Source: Sulfurospirillum tamanense (GTDB lineage: Bacteria > Campylobacterota > Campylobacteria > Campylobacterales > Campylobacteraceae). Taken from it: a DNA stretch of 64,000 nt. Location of the stretch: positions 1-64,000 of the forward strand of contig NZ_JAFHKK010000010.1 of assembly GCF_016937535.1 (NCBI RefSeq), read 5' to 3'. Positions 54,987 to 63,675 of this stretch are shown piece by piece. The position numbers and the translations under genes are program-made. The notes below the pieces were generated by a model. The model was not told where the DNA came from. It worked only from the letters and a program-made list of their open reading frames with translations, and did no database searches. Position 1 is the stretch's first letter. Each line of letters starts with the position of its first letter.

Positions 54987-55883
54987 ATGATGCTTTCTCA
55001 AAGTGCTATTTCGATGGCTCCGCCGTTTTCATTGGTGTCGAAGTTTTTTATGGCGGCAAGCGTGTTGCTCTTGGTGAGCCTCAACGCCCTCCCATTTGTA
55101 GCAACCCAAACGCCTCTTTTGGCTTTTGGGGCGGCAGGGTTTATCCACCTGTACTTGCTTGGGTTTGTGATGATGGTCATCTTGGGTGCGCTGTATCAAC
55201 TCGTGCCTGTGGTGCTTGAAGCACCGTTTTTTACCCTCAAAGGGAGTTCGGTGCTGTTTTATGCCTATCTTTTAGGCACTCTCGCCCTAAGCGGGGGAAT
55301 GGTGCTGGGCAACAACCCGCTCATGCACGCAGGAGGCACGGCGGTATACGCTAGTTTGACGGCTTTTTCGGTGCTGTTTTTGCTCAGTTTTAAGGGTGTC
55401 ACGCGTTGGAATCTCATCACCTATTTTTTGCTCGCTTCGGGCGTGTGCTTGGTGCTTGGCATTAGCCTTGGGCTTGGGTTGCTCATCGCCATGAGTACAG
55501 GCGGCATAGCGCTAGATGTCACAGCGACGCTCATTCGCCACGGGGTGCTGAGCCTTGGTGGATTTGTGATGTTTATCGTGATGGGGGTTTCGCTGGTGCT
55601 TTTGCCTATGTTTGCCCTAGCGCACGGCGTAAGCACGTGGTACTCCAAGGTCGCCTTTGGGGCGATGCTGTTGGCTTTTGGATGTGCCTTTATCAACGCT
55701 TTTGCGCTTATGGCGTGGCTTTTGGGGCTTGGGCTTGTGCTTTATGTGGCGCAATCTGCACACATTTTGGCAAAGCGGATGCGCCGAAAGAAAGATTACT
55801 GGTTTTATAATGTTGCTTTTGCGCTTGCGTGCATTGTCGTGGCAGTTGGGCTTGGGCTTTGGGGGGGGGTTGGGCGGCGATGA
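54987..55883 (+). CDS. polytopic membrane protein, N-terminal part, frameshifted at G9
   Basis: 298 residues as it stands, with eight or nine membrane helices. GAAGFIHLYLLGFVMMVILGALYQLVPVV and later His-containing helices (IRHGVLSLGGF, LAHGVSTWYSK) resemble NnrS/COX1-like haem-copper-type membrane proteins. The frame ends at a TGA (55881) a few bases after a run of nine G (55861-55869). The +1 frame then continues with more helices of the same kind to 56232. With 8 or 11 G the two parts join into one protein of about 414 residues. It lies between the DUF2249-like and DUF59 genes of the FNR-box operon. Confidence 0.85.
   Translation: MMLSQSAISMAPPFSLVSKFFMAASVLLLVSLNALPFVATQTPLLAFGAAGFIHLYLLGFVMMVILGALYQLVPVVLEAPFFTLKGSSVLFYAYLLGTLALSGGMVLGNNPLMHAGGTAVYASLTAFSVLFLLSFKGVTRWNLITYFLLASGVCLVLGISLGLGLLIAMSTGGIALDVTATLIRHGVLSLGGFVMFIVMGVSLVLLPMFALAHGVSTWYSKVAFGAMLLAFGCAFINAFALMAWLLGLGLVLYVAQSAHILAKRMRRKKDYWFYNVAFALACIVVAVGLGLWGGVGRR
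55861..55869 (+). repeat. homopolymeric G9 tract, candidate phase-variation switch
   Basis: Nine consecutive G within the membrane-protein gene. It is the exact point where the open frame changes. Poly-G tracts of about this length switch genes on and off by slippage in Campylobacter and Helicobacter. Confidence 0.8.
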
Positions 55884-56232
55884 AAACGCGCTAAAAGTTG
55901 CTATGTTTGTGTTTTTGGTGGGCTTTGGACTCCACTTTGTGGCAGGGCATTTGTACAAAATCTTGCCCTTTTTGGTGTGGTATGAGTTCATTGCGCCACT
56001 AGTTGGCAAGCAAAAAGTCCCTATGTTGCACGAGATGATTGTGGAGCGTTATGCCTACGCGCAACTTATTTTAGGCGTTCTTGGCACAACGCTTTTTGCT
56101 CTGGGGATGACTTTACATGTAAGGGTTGTGGAGTTTGGTGGCGCGGTGCTTTTGGCACTGAGCGGCTGGGCGCTTATGGTGGTGCTTTACCGCGCTTATG
56201 GGTTTTCAAAATGGAAGGAAAAAACATGCTAA
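55870..56232 (+). CDS. membrane protein, C-terminal part in the shifted frame
   Basis: About 120 residues that continue the preceding gene after the G9 tract: LGGDENALKVAMFVFLVGFG, then VAGHLYKILPFLVWYEF, a motif with His, Lys and Pro seen in related membrane proteins, then two more helices. No ribosome-binding site or start codon suits separate translation. It therefore belongs to the upstream gene in the alternate tract length. Palindrome 56113-56122 encodes LHV here. The stop overlaps the start region of the DUF59 gene. Confidence 0.75.
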   Translation: MGGDENALKVAMFVFLVGFGLHFVAGHLYKILPFLVWYEFIAPLVGKQKVPMLHEMIVERYAYAQLILGVLGTTLFALGMTLHVRVVEFGGAVLLALSGWALMVVLYRAYGFSKWKEKTC

Positions 56233-56519
56233 CAAAAGAGACAATTTACGAAGCGTTAAAAACAGTCATCGACCCCGAGGTGGGGTTTGACATCGTTAAT
56301 CTTGGACTCATTTATGATGCGCGTATCGAAGGGACGCACGTGGAGGTGGACATGACCCTTTCCACACGCGGATGTCCGCTTCATGAACTGCTTAAACAAT
56401 GGGCTAAAGAAGCAGTAGAGAAGCTTCCCGAAGTTCTTACATGTAACATTAATATCGTATGGGAACCTGCGTGGAACATTACCATGGCAAGCAAAGAAGT
56501 TAAAAAAGCATTGGCATAA
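56226..56519 (+). CDS. DUF59/MIP18-family metal-sulfur cluster assembly factor
   Basis: 97 residues. VIDPEVGFDIVNLGLIYDA, then VDMTLSTRGCPLHELL with the conserved Cys, and the C-terminal WEPAWNITMAS are the PaaD/SufT-like signatures. Such proteins help deliver Fe-S clusters. ATG 56226 follows GGAAGGAAAA; an in-frame ATG five codons upstream is less well placed. Palindrome 56437-56446 encodes LTCN. It closes the FNR-box operon. Confidence 0.9.
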   Translation: MLTKETIYEALKTVIDPEVGFDIVNLGLIYDARIEGTHVEVDMTLSTRGCPLHELLKQWAKEAVEKLPEVLTCNINIVWEPAWNITMASKEVKKALA

Positions 56520-56657
56520 TTATTTCAAAATTATCACTAAAGTCAATTGTAATTATAGATACACTACAATCCTTAATAACAAACATGTGACAGATAAAGG
56601 ATGTGTGGTGGATGTGTGTACAAAAAAAGACTTGGGTTTCAAAGTGGGGGTGTTTTC

Positions 56658-58247
56658 ATGAAGCGCTCCATGGGGATAAAGATCATCGCTATGCTTGCAG
56701 GTGTGTTGTTGGTGAGTTTTGGGGTGATGCAATTTGTGTTCATCAGTGAGTTTAAAAACTCTTCATTGCAGCAGAGCGAGAATAATCTCAACATGCTAGG
56801 CAAATCGGTGTTTCAAACCATTCGCAATGCGATGAATTTTGGCGACCCTGTCATCATCCAAAAGGCTATTGAGGATGTGGCTGAGATTGAAGGGATTGCA
56901 TCCATTACAATCCACAAATCTCAAGAGGTTATTAATGCTTTTGGTTTGAACGCGATTATCTCAACAGACCCGTTGATTGTAGAGCAATTTAACGCTCCAC
57001 GAAGCTTTAATCTTGAAGTTAAGACTGATGAGGGTCATTTTTTGCGCCTTGTACAGCCTATGATAGCCCAAGAGGATTGCTTGGCCTGTCATGGCACCTC
57101 CAAGCACGGAGAGGTGCTTGGGGTGATGGATATGCGGTACTCTTTTGCCTTGGTGGATGAGGATATTCGCCAGCGAAGTATGAAATTTATCTTCATTTTT
57201 AGTTTCTTTTTCGTTGCTATTACACTTCTTTTGCTTTACGCTTTGAGGCAGATGGTAGGGAAGCCTCTTAGAGAGCTTTTGGTGCGCTCTTGTGATTTGG
57301 CTAGTGGCAACGGTGATTTGACCGCGCGCGTTGTGGTAAAAAGTGAAGATGAGATCGGGCAAGTGGGGCAACATGTAAATGTTTTTATTGAAAAAATTCA
57401 CCACACTGTTACAGAGGCCCAAGGAGTGGCGCACCGCGTGGAGGCCACTAGCAGCACCTTAAATCAAAATGCTTCAGGGTTGCTTCAGAGTGCCAAAACT
57501 CAAAACATACAAGTGCAAGCATCATATGCACTGACTAAAGAAGTAGAAGAAGAATTAGGGGTGTCAGAAAAACTGGCATTAAAAACCGTTGAGGATAGCA
57601 TGGCCTCTTATGAGGTTTTGACAGATATGGTTAATGCGTTAGAAATTGTGGTGGAACACATTGCAAGTTCTAGCAGCAAAGAGCAAGAGATGGCCCATAA
57701 AATCACTGCTGTCGTAACCCAGACCGAACAGATTAAAGGGGTGCTAGGCATGATTAAGGACATTGCTGATCAAACCAATCTTTTGGCTCTTAATGCCGCT
57801 ATCGAAGCGGCGCGCGCGGGTGAGCATGGGCGGGGGTTTGCGGTCGTGGCTGATGAGGTGCGAAAATTGGCTGAGCGCACTCAAAAATCTTTAGCCGAAA
57901 TCGACGTCACTATAGGTGTCATCGTCCAAGGCGTGATGGATTTGAGTGAAAATATGCAATACAATGCTGGGCAGATTGAGGAGATTGCTTCTAGTGCCCA
58001 TGGTGTTATGAATAAAGCGACACAAACAAAAGACCGCACCAAGGAGACTATTAATGTTTCTCAAAAATCCTCCCAAAAGGCCGTAGAGATATCAGCAACC
58101 ACCAAGACGCTCATGGAAAAAATGCACACAACTTTGCAAGCTTCGCAGGATAATGAAAGCGTAGCAAAAGTGTTGCTGGAGATGTCAAAAGAATTGCAAG
58201 AGGCCTCTGCAAAACTCGAAAAAGACCTCTCAAGCTTCAAGGTTTAA
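56658..58247 (+). CDS. methyl-accepting chemotaxis protein with periplasmic haem-c motif
   Basis: 529 residues. Membrane helix (about 6-29), periplasmic sensor (about 30-174), second helix (176-196), HAMP (about 198-250) and the signalling domain with [20 protein letters not shown] and [16 protein letters not shown]. Within the sensor, C141-L-A-C144-H145 is a canonical c-haem attachment site. The fold around it ([15 protein letters not shown]) is like known haem-c sensor domains. It should respond to redox state, oxygen or NO. ATG 56658 is chosen because the signal helix starts here. Confidence 0.93.
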   Translation: MKRSMGIKIIAMLAGVLLVSFGVMQFVFISEFKNSSLQQSENNLNMLGKSVFQTIRNAMNFGDPVIIQKAIEDVAEIEGIASITIHKSQEVINAFGLNAIISTDPLIVEQFNAPRSFNLEVKTDEGHFLRLVQPMIAQEDCLACHGTSKHGEVLGVMDMRYSFALVDEDIRQRSMKFIFIFSFFFVAITLLLLYALRQMVGKPLRELLVRSCDLASGNGDLTARVVVKSEDEIGQVGQHVNVFIEKIHHTVTEAQGVAHRVEATSSTLNQNASGLLQSAKTQNIQVQASYALTKEVEEELGVSEKLALKTVEDSMASYEVLTDMVNALEIVVEHIASSSSKEQEMAHKITAVVTQTEQIKGVLGMIKDIADQTNLLALNAAIEAARAGEHGRGFAVVADEVRKLAERTQKSLAEIDVTIGVIVQGVMDLSENMQYNAGQIEEIASSAHGVMNKATQTKDRTKETINVSQKSSQKAVEISATTKTLMEKMHTTLQASQDNESVAKVLLEMSKELQEASAKLEKDLSSFKV

Positions 58248-60172
58248 AGCCCTAAAGACTCCCGCTTTTCTTCGATTTCCAAGAACCTCTCAATGAGGGG
58301 CTCGAGGGCTTCTTCCTTTACATGTAAGCGTTCAGTGAGGGTGGTGATGCCCTCTTTTTGGTAACATTCAGGGTTGCCAAGACACGCTTTGATGGACGCT
58401 ATTTCTTCTTCGAGGGTTTGGATTTTGGAGGGCAGGGTTTCGTGTTCTTGTTGTTCTTTGTAGCTAAGTTTCGCGCCCCCTGTTTTTTGTTTTTTAGTTG
58501 CCTGAGGCGAGGCGGGCGAGGGAGTGCTAGCCTCGGCCACATCTTGTTCAAATTCCAAAAATTCCGTGTAGCTTTGGTAACTCTCTTCAATTGCGCCATT
58601 GCCCGTAAAAATCAGTAATTTTTTAGCAATTTTATCGACAAAATAGCGGTCATGGCTCACCACTAAAACGGCCCCTTGAAACGATTCGATGAACGATTCA
58701 AGCACGTTAATGGTAGGAATATCGAGGTCATTGGTGGGCTCATCTAAAATGAGACAATCCACAGGCTGCGCAAACAGTAACGCAAGCGCTACGCGGTTTT
58801 TTTCTCCACCGCTTAAAAGACCGATTTTTTTGTCTAGATATTCTTTAGGAAATAAAAACTGTTTTAAATAGCCGTATACATGTAAGTTGCTTCCGCGCAC
58901 TTCTACGCGGTCGCCCCCGTTGAGGCAAAAGGTTTCTAGGAGGTTTTTTTCATCATCGAGCATGACGCGTTGTTGGTCAAAATAACCCACGCTAAATTCT
59001 CCTCGTTTAAGGACGCCCTCATCGGGCAAAAGTGTCCCAAGAAAAAGGCGCAAGAGCGTGGATTTTCCCGCGCCGTTTTTACCCACAATGGCGATGCGGT
59101 CGTTTTGTAAAATGCGCGTTGTAAAATCATCGATGAGCCGTTTGTCACCCAAGGTTTTGCCTACACCTTGAAGTTCAAAAAGCATCTTTTGGCGGTTGGT
59201 GGATTTGTCTTGATTAAAAGCATGTTTGGCGCGTTCGAGTTCTAGGTAGATTTTGCGCAGTTGGCCAGGATTTTTTTTGGCAGCCTCGCGCATCTCCATG
59301 ACCCGTTGCTTGCGTCCTTCGTTGCGTTTTAGTCTGGCCTTTACACCCCGACGCAACCACGCTTCTTCACCTTTGAGGTGTTTAAGAAGTACATCGTGCT
59401 GTTTTTTCATGGCGTGCAAAAGCAGTTCTTTGGCGGTTAAATAAGCTTCGTATCCACCCTCAAAACTGCGCAATTTGCATTCATCGATCTCCACACTTCG
59501 TGTGGCAATGCGCTCGATGAAATAACGGTCGTGAGAGATAAACACAAGCGTGACATTCTCTTTAAGAAGCATCTCTTCCAAAAAAGCCACCATGTACACA
59601 TCAAGGTGGTTGGTAGGCTCATCAAGGAGTAAAATATCGGGTTTTTTAAGAATGAGCCCTGCTAGTGCCACGCGACGCTGTTCACCGCCACTTAGAAGCG
59701 AAACAGGGGTGTGTTCAAAGCTTTTAAGGGCAAATTCTTGCATCACGCGCTCGATTTTATCGTCCAAATTCCACGCATTGTGCAAATCTAAGTAGCTTGC
59801 TAACTTGCTTTGGCGCTCCAAAAGAACGGCATCTTGAGGCGAAATAGCAAGGGCTTCGTTGATAGCTTCAAAGGATTTTCTGGCACTATAAAGGCGCTCT
59901 AGCTCTTTTTCGATAGCATCACGCACGGTGTCTTTTGGGTCAAATACGGGGACTTGGGCGAGCATTTCAACGCTAAGACCGCTTTGGAGAATCCGCCGCC
60001 CTGCGTCAGCTTCGAGAGTGCCGTTGATGATTTTCATGAGGGTAGACTTGCCTCCACCATTTTTTCCGATGATGGCAATGCGTTCGCCTTGGTTGATAAA
60101 CAGGCTCACCTCTTCAAGGATTTTTTGGGTTTCGTAACTTTTGCTAATCTCTAATAAATCCAGTAAGGCCAC
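58244..60172 (-). CDS. ABC-F family ATPase (Uup-like)
   Basis: 642 residues, two ABC domains without membrane parts. First domain: [36 protein letters not shown]; second: [38 protein letters not shown] Lys/Arg-rich inter-domain linker and a C-terminal coiled coil (about 560-640) are present. ABC-F proteins act on the ribosome or, for Uup, in genome stability. The start is GTG after GAAGGAAG. Palindromes encode LHV at 58318 and 58876 (one mismatch). Confidence 0.95.
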   Translation of the reverse strand: MALLDLLEISKSYETQKILEEVSLFINQGERIAIIGKNGGGKSTLMKIINGTLEADAGRRILQSGLSVEMLAQVPVFDPKDTVRDAIEKELERLYSARKSFEAINEALAISPQDAVLLERQSKLASYLDLHNAWNLDDKIERVMQEFALKSFEHTPVSLLSGGEQRRVALAGLILKKPDILLLDEPTNHLDVYMVAFLEEMLLKENVTLVFISHDRYFIERIATRSVEIDECKLRSFEGGYEAYLTAKELLLHAMKKQHDVLLKHLKGEEAWLRRGVKARLKRNEGRKQRVMEMREAAKKNPGQLRKIYLELERAKHAFNQDKSTNRQKMLFELQGVGKTLGDKRLIDDFTTRILQNDRIAIVGKNGAGKSTLLRLFLGTLLPDEGVLKRGEFSVGYFDQQRVMLDDEKNLLETFCLNGGDRVEVRGSNLHVYGYLKQFLFPKEYLDKKIGLLSGGEKNRVALALLFAQPVDCLILDEPTNDLDIPTINVLESFIESFQGAVLVVSHDRYFVDKIAKKLLIFTGNGAIEESYQSYTEFLEFEQDVAEASTPSPASPQATKKQKTGGAKLSYKEQQEHETLPSKIQTLEEEIASIKACLGNPECYQKEGITTLTERLHVKEEALEPLIERFLEIEEKRESLGL

Positions 60173-60283
60173 GCCGCTTCCTTCGCAATAGGGTTTTGGG
60201 AAGTCTAACCAAAATGGGCTGTAGGAGCGATGAAAAAACCACAGATGTGGTAAGATAACGCCCAGAAAACCAAAGGAAACAGT

Positions 60284-61591
60284 GTGAAAACAACCCTTTC
60301 AGCCAAACGCTACAAAAGCCAAGGGCGGTACGAAGCGCAAGAGGCTCAAGAAAACCGCACGCCATTTTTGACCGATTATGACCGGATTATTTTTTCTAAC
60401 CCTTTTCGCAGGCTTTCTAAAAAAACCCAAGTGCACCCCCTTTCTAAAAACGACCACGTGCACAACCGTCTGACCCATTCGCTAGAGGTGGCAAGCGTGG
60501 GACGGACACTGGGGCTTGGAGTAGGGCGATATTTGGAAGCGCAAGAGGGGTTTGGTCACTCTCCTTATGAAGTTGCGGCGATTGTGCAAAGTGCGTGCTT
60601 GGCCCACGACATTGGCAATCCGCCCTTTGGGCATGCGGGCGAAGAAATCATCAAAGAGTGGTTTGCCACCCATCAAAATACGCCATTAATGGAAGAAATT
60701 AATCCAGAACAAAGGGCGGATTTTTTGTGTTTTGATGGTAATGCACAGAGTTTACGCATTGTCACTCAGCTTGAAAACCACGCCTATGCAGGAGGAATGC
60801 GCCTGACGCTTTCAACCCAAGCGGCTATGATTAAATATCCGTGGGAAGCGTGCGATGCGCGCTCAAAAGGAAAGAAATTTAGTTATTTTCAAAGCGAAAA
60901 GAGCATTGCTAGGACGATTTTTGAAGAGTTTGATTTGGTGCAAGAGGGTGTTTTTGTACGTCACCCTTTCTCGTACCTTATGGAGGCTGCGGATGATATT
61001 TGCTATGCCCTTTTAGACATTAAAGATGCGGTTGAGCTAAACATGCTTGAAGTGGCTAATTTGGAACATATATTTTTGCCTTTGTGCGGAAAAAAGGCTT
61101 ACGAAGAGACGCTAGGTAGCAGCGCCATGAGTGATTTTCAAAAGGTTTCAAGGTTGTGCGCCTTTGCCATTGGGCGATTGAGCGAACATGCGATTGAGAC
61201 GTTTGTGGACCATAAGCTTTTTGTGCCAAGAACGGATGTGAAAGACCTCATCTCACTCTTTTCACACAAAGCGCTGCAGGAGGGTTTGGCGGCAGCTAAG
61301 GAGCTAGGCCATAATCATATCTTTAATGAGCCACGCAAGATTGAGCTAGAACTTGGGGCGTATCGGACTATTGGGATTTTGTTGGAAGATTTGATAAATG
61401 CGGCGTATGCTTTACATGTAAACCAAAAAACCTTCAAAACCGAACGCGCATTGACGCTCATGGGTAACGACGCGCCAAGGACTTCTCAGAGTTTGTATGA
61501 AAAATACCAAGCGGTGTTAGATTACATTGTAGGGATGACAGACAACTACGCCACCCGCTTGGCCGGACAGTTAGCAGGGCTTGGTCGCTAG
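60284..61591 (+). CDS. dgt: deoxyguanosinetriphosphate triphosphohydrolase
   Basis: 435 residues. NRLTHSLEVASVGRTLG and CLAHDIGNPPFGHAGE give the HD-domain metal ligands; HPFSYLMEAADDICYALLDI supplies another. It hydrolyses dGTP to deoxyguanosine and triphosphate, and is probably dimeric or hexameric. The start is GTG after AAAGGAAA. It diverges from the ABC-F gene by 111 bp. Palindrome 61412 encodes LHV. Confidence 0.95.
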   Translation: MKTTLSAKRYKSQGRYEAQEAQENRTPFLTDYDRIIFSNPFRRLSKKTQVHPLSKNDHVHNRLTHSLEVASVGRTLGLGVGRYLEAQEGFGHSPYEVAAIVQSACLAHDIGNPPFGHAGEEIIKEWFATHQNTPLMEEINPEQRADFLCFDGNAQSLRIVTQLENHAYAGGMRLTLSTQAAMIKYPWEACDARSKGKKFSYFQSEKSIARTIFEEFDLVQEGVFVRHPFSYLMEAADDICYALLDIKDAVELNMLEVANLEHIFLPLCGKKAYEETLGSSAMSDFQKVSRLCAFAIGRLSEHAIETFVDHKLFVPRTDVKDLISLFSHKALQEGLAAAKELGHNHIFNEPRKIELELGAYRTIGILLEDLINAAYALHVNQKTFKTERALTLMGNDAPRTSQSLYEKYQAVLDYIVGMTDNYATRLAGQLAGLGR

Positions 61592-61651
61592 ATAAAATTT
61601 ATTATTTAGGAAGTTTTGATAAAATAACTTCTTTTACATGTAAGGAAAAAA

Positions 61652-62842
61652 ATGCTGAGTATATTAGGAACGTTGTATTTTGTTTATGTGCTGATAAAGC
61701 TTTATATCGCTACCCAAGAGATAGGTTTTGTGGCAAAAGCACAACATCAAAACGCGGTGATTCTCTCCCCATCAAGCTTTCTTAAAGCCGCGCGCTACAA
61801 GATTGCCTCAGAGCGTTTTGGTATGGTGAGTACACTAGTGGATTATGGGCTGTTTTTGTTTTGGATTGGGTACGGGTTGCGCACCCTTGAGGGCTGGCTT
61901 ATCACCAATGGTGGCGTGTGGGAGAGCGTGGTGTTTGTGTATGCGTTTATTGGGGTTAATTACCTTGTGGGGCTTCCGCTGGATATTTACAGCACTTTTT
62001 TTAAAGACAAAGCCTTTGGGTTTAGCACCATTGATGCCAAAACGTACGCTCTTGATCAGTTAAAGGCTATGGCACTTTTTGTGGTAGCAGGTGGCGCTAT
62101 TGTAGCGCTTGTGGCATGGATTATCCTCTCTTTTGCTTCGTGGTGGTTGTGGGGATTTGGGGCTATTTTTGCGGTGGTGTTGTTTATTAACATGATTTAT
62201 CCCACGCTCATTGCGCCCATCTTTAACCGTTTTACACCCCTAGAAAATCCTGAGCTTTCTGCGTCCATCGAAAGCCTTTTGCAAAAAGCAGGGCTCAAAA
62301 GTAGCGGCGTGTTTATGATAGATGCCAGCAAGCGGGACAAGCGGCTTAATGCGTACTTTGGGGGGCTGGGAAAATCAAAACGGGTAGTGCTCTTTGACAC
62401 CTTGGTGGAAAAACTAAGCAAATCTGAACTTTTGGCGGTGCTTGGGCATGAGCTGGGGCACTTTAAACACAAAGACATGCTCAAAAATGTAGCCATGAGT
62501 GCGTTTATGCTTTTGGTTATGTTTGGCCTTTTTGGAAACTTGCCTGCATCGGTTTACGAAGCCTTACATGTAAGCATGAGCCCGCACAGTACCATCGCGC
62601 TTTTTTTGTTACTCTCGCCGTTGGTTTCATTTGTGATGATGCCGCTTTTTGGGGCCATGAGTCGCCATAACGAATATGCCGCAGATGCGTACGGGAGCGC
62701 GTGCGAAAGCAAAGAGGCTCTTAAAAATGCGTTGATGAAACTAGCCGATGAAAACAAGAGTTTCCCTATGTCACACCCATTGCAAATTGCTTTTTACCAT
62801 ACCCATCCGCCCTTGGTTGAGCGTTTAAAAAGGCTAGAATAG
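61652..62842 (+). CDS. M48 family metalloprotease (Ste24-like)
   Basis: 396 residues. Four N-terminal membrane helices (about 1-190), an ADAYGSACESKEAL segment with the third zinc ligand, and the active site HELGH in VLGHELGHFKHKD near residue 270. This is a membrane zinc protease of the CAAX-protease Ste24 type; its substrates here are unknown. TTTACATGTAAGGAAAAAA precedes the ATG, so palindrome 61634-61643 again supplies the ribosome-binding site. Its stop overlaps prmC by one base. Confidence 0.93.
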   Translation: MLSILGTLYFVYVLIKLYIATQEIGFVAKAQHQNAVILSPSSFLKAARYKIASERFGMVSTLVDYGLFLFWIGYGLRTLEGWLITNGGVWESVVFVYAFIGVNYLVGLPLDIYSTFFKDKAFGFSTIDAKTYALDQLKAMALFVVAGGAIVALVAWIILSFASWWLWGFGAIFAVVLFINMIYPTLIAPIFNRFTPLENPELSASIESLLQKAGLKSSGVFMIDASKRDKRLNAYFGGLGKSKRVVLFDTLVEKLSKSELLAVLGHELGHFKHKDMLKNVAMSAFMLLVMFGLFGNLPASVYEALHVSMSPHSTIALFLLLSPLVSFVMMPLFGAMSRHNEYAADAYGSACESKEALKNALMKLADENKSFPMSHPLQIAFYHTHPPLVERLKRLE

Positions 62843-63675
62843 TGCAGATTAAAGAGGCATTGCGCACCGCAGCCCAAATGCTTTCATGGGTTGAAAACCC
62901 CCAAAAAGAAGCTGCGTTGTTGTTGTGCGCACATTTACATGTAGAGCGTACGTGGCTTTTGCTTCATGATGCTGATAGCCTAAAAGATGCGGAGGGCTAT
63001 TTTGCGCTGATAAAACGCCGTCATGCGCGCGAACCTCTAGAGTACATCACCGGAACAGCTTCGTTTTATTCGCGTACGTTTTTAGTAGACGAGGGCGTAT
63101 TGGTGCCAAGACCCGAGACGGAACTACTGGTGGACGTGGTAGCTGGCTTGCTCAAAAAAGACGAAACACCTCGGATTCTTGAGGTGGGTGTGGGAAGCGG
63201 GATTATTTCAGTGATGTTGGCGGTGTTGTTTCCTAGAGCCACCTTTGTTGCTACGGATATTTCTTCCAAAGCCTTGGCTAACGCACAAAAAAACGCGCAC
63301 CTGTTCGGTGTGGCATCGCGCATTGAATTTGTGCAAACGTCTTATTTTGAAGGAGTGGAGGGGGCTTTTGATGTGTTGGTCTCCAACCCTCCTTACATAA
63401 CAAGAGAAGAAATTTTAGACGCCCACGTGCTAAAAGAACCCCATGGGGCACTTTTTGGCGGAGAAAAGGGCGATGAAATGCTAAAAGTGCTTTTAGAAAA
63501 AGCCTCTTGCGCGCCAATAAAACATGTAGCTTGCGAAATGGGCTGGGATCAAAAGGCGTCTATGGAAGAGACACTAAACACCCTTGGCGCCCAAGAGATT
63601 AACTTTTACCAAGACCTTGCGGGGTTGGACCGAGGGTTTAGTGCAACATTAAAGGAGAAAACATGCACGCGATGA
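62842..63675 (+). CDS. prmC: release factor glutamine methyltransferase
   Basis: 277 residues. The SAM site LEVGVGSGIISVMLA and the catalytic VSNPPYITREE are diagnostic. It methylates the GGQ glutamine of RF1 and RF2. The start is GTG, overlapping the protease stop (TAGTG). A one-mismatch palindrome (62935) encodes LHV. It overlaps the next gene by 13 bp. Confidence 0.96.
   Translation: MQIKEALRTAAQMLSWVENPQKEAALLLCAHLHVERTWLLLHDADSLKDAEGYFALIKRRHAREPLEYITGTASFYSRTFLVDEGVLVPRPETELLVDVVAGLLKKDETPRILEVGVGSGIISVMLAVLFPRATFVATDISSKALANAQKNAHLFGVASRIEFVQTSYFEGVEGAFDVLVSNPPYITREEILDAHVLKEPHGALFGGEKGDEMLKVLLEKASCAPIKHVACEMGWDQKASMEETLNTLGAQEINFYQDLAGLDRGFSATLKEKTCTR

Larger units (their letters stand above)
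573..62944. repeat. dispersed palindrome TTACATGTAA, 35 exact copies
   Basis: Exact copies start at 1521, 4236, 8003, 8388, 9620, 14982, 16125, 19746, 20985, 21006, 22908, 24674, 31334, 33700, 37339, 39943, 40293, 40411, 40734, 40953, 42750, 44068, 46053, 48894, 50746, 51798, 52106, 52971, 53227, 56113, 56437, 58318, 61412, 61634 and 62564. One-mismatch copies: 573, 2896, 13277, 28464, 29628, 43897, 47270, 51247, 58876, 62935. Flanks often extend it to CCTTTACATGTAAAGG. Seventeen exact copies are intergenic, though genes fill over 90% of the window by my estimate. Confidence 0.95.

Noticed and set aside
573-62944. TTACATGTAA as the operator of one transcription factor
   Set aside because: Half of the exact copies are deep inside genes of unrelated function and several lie after stop codons, which does not fit a normal regulon, although some copies may be bound by a regulator.
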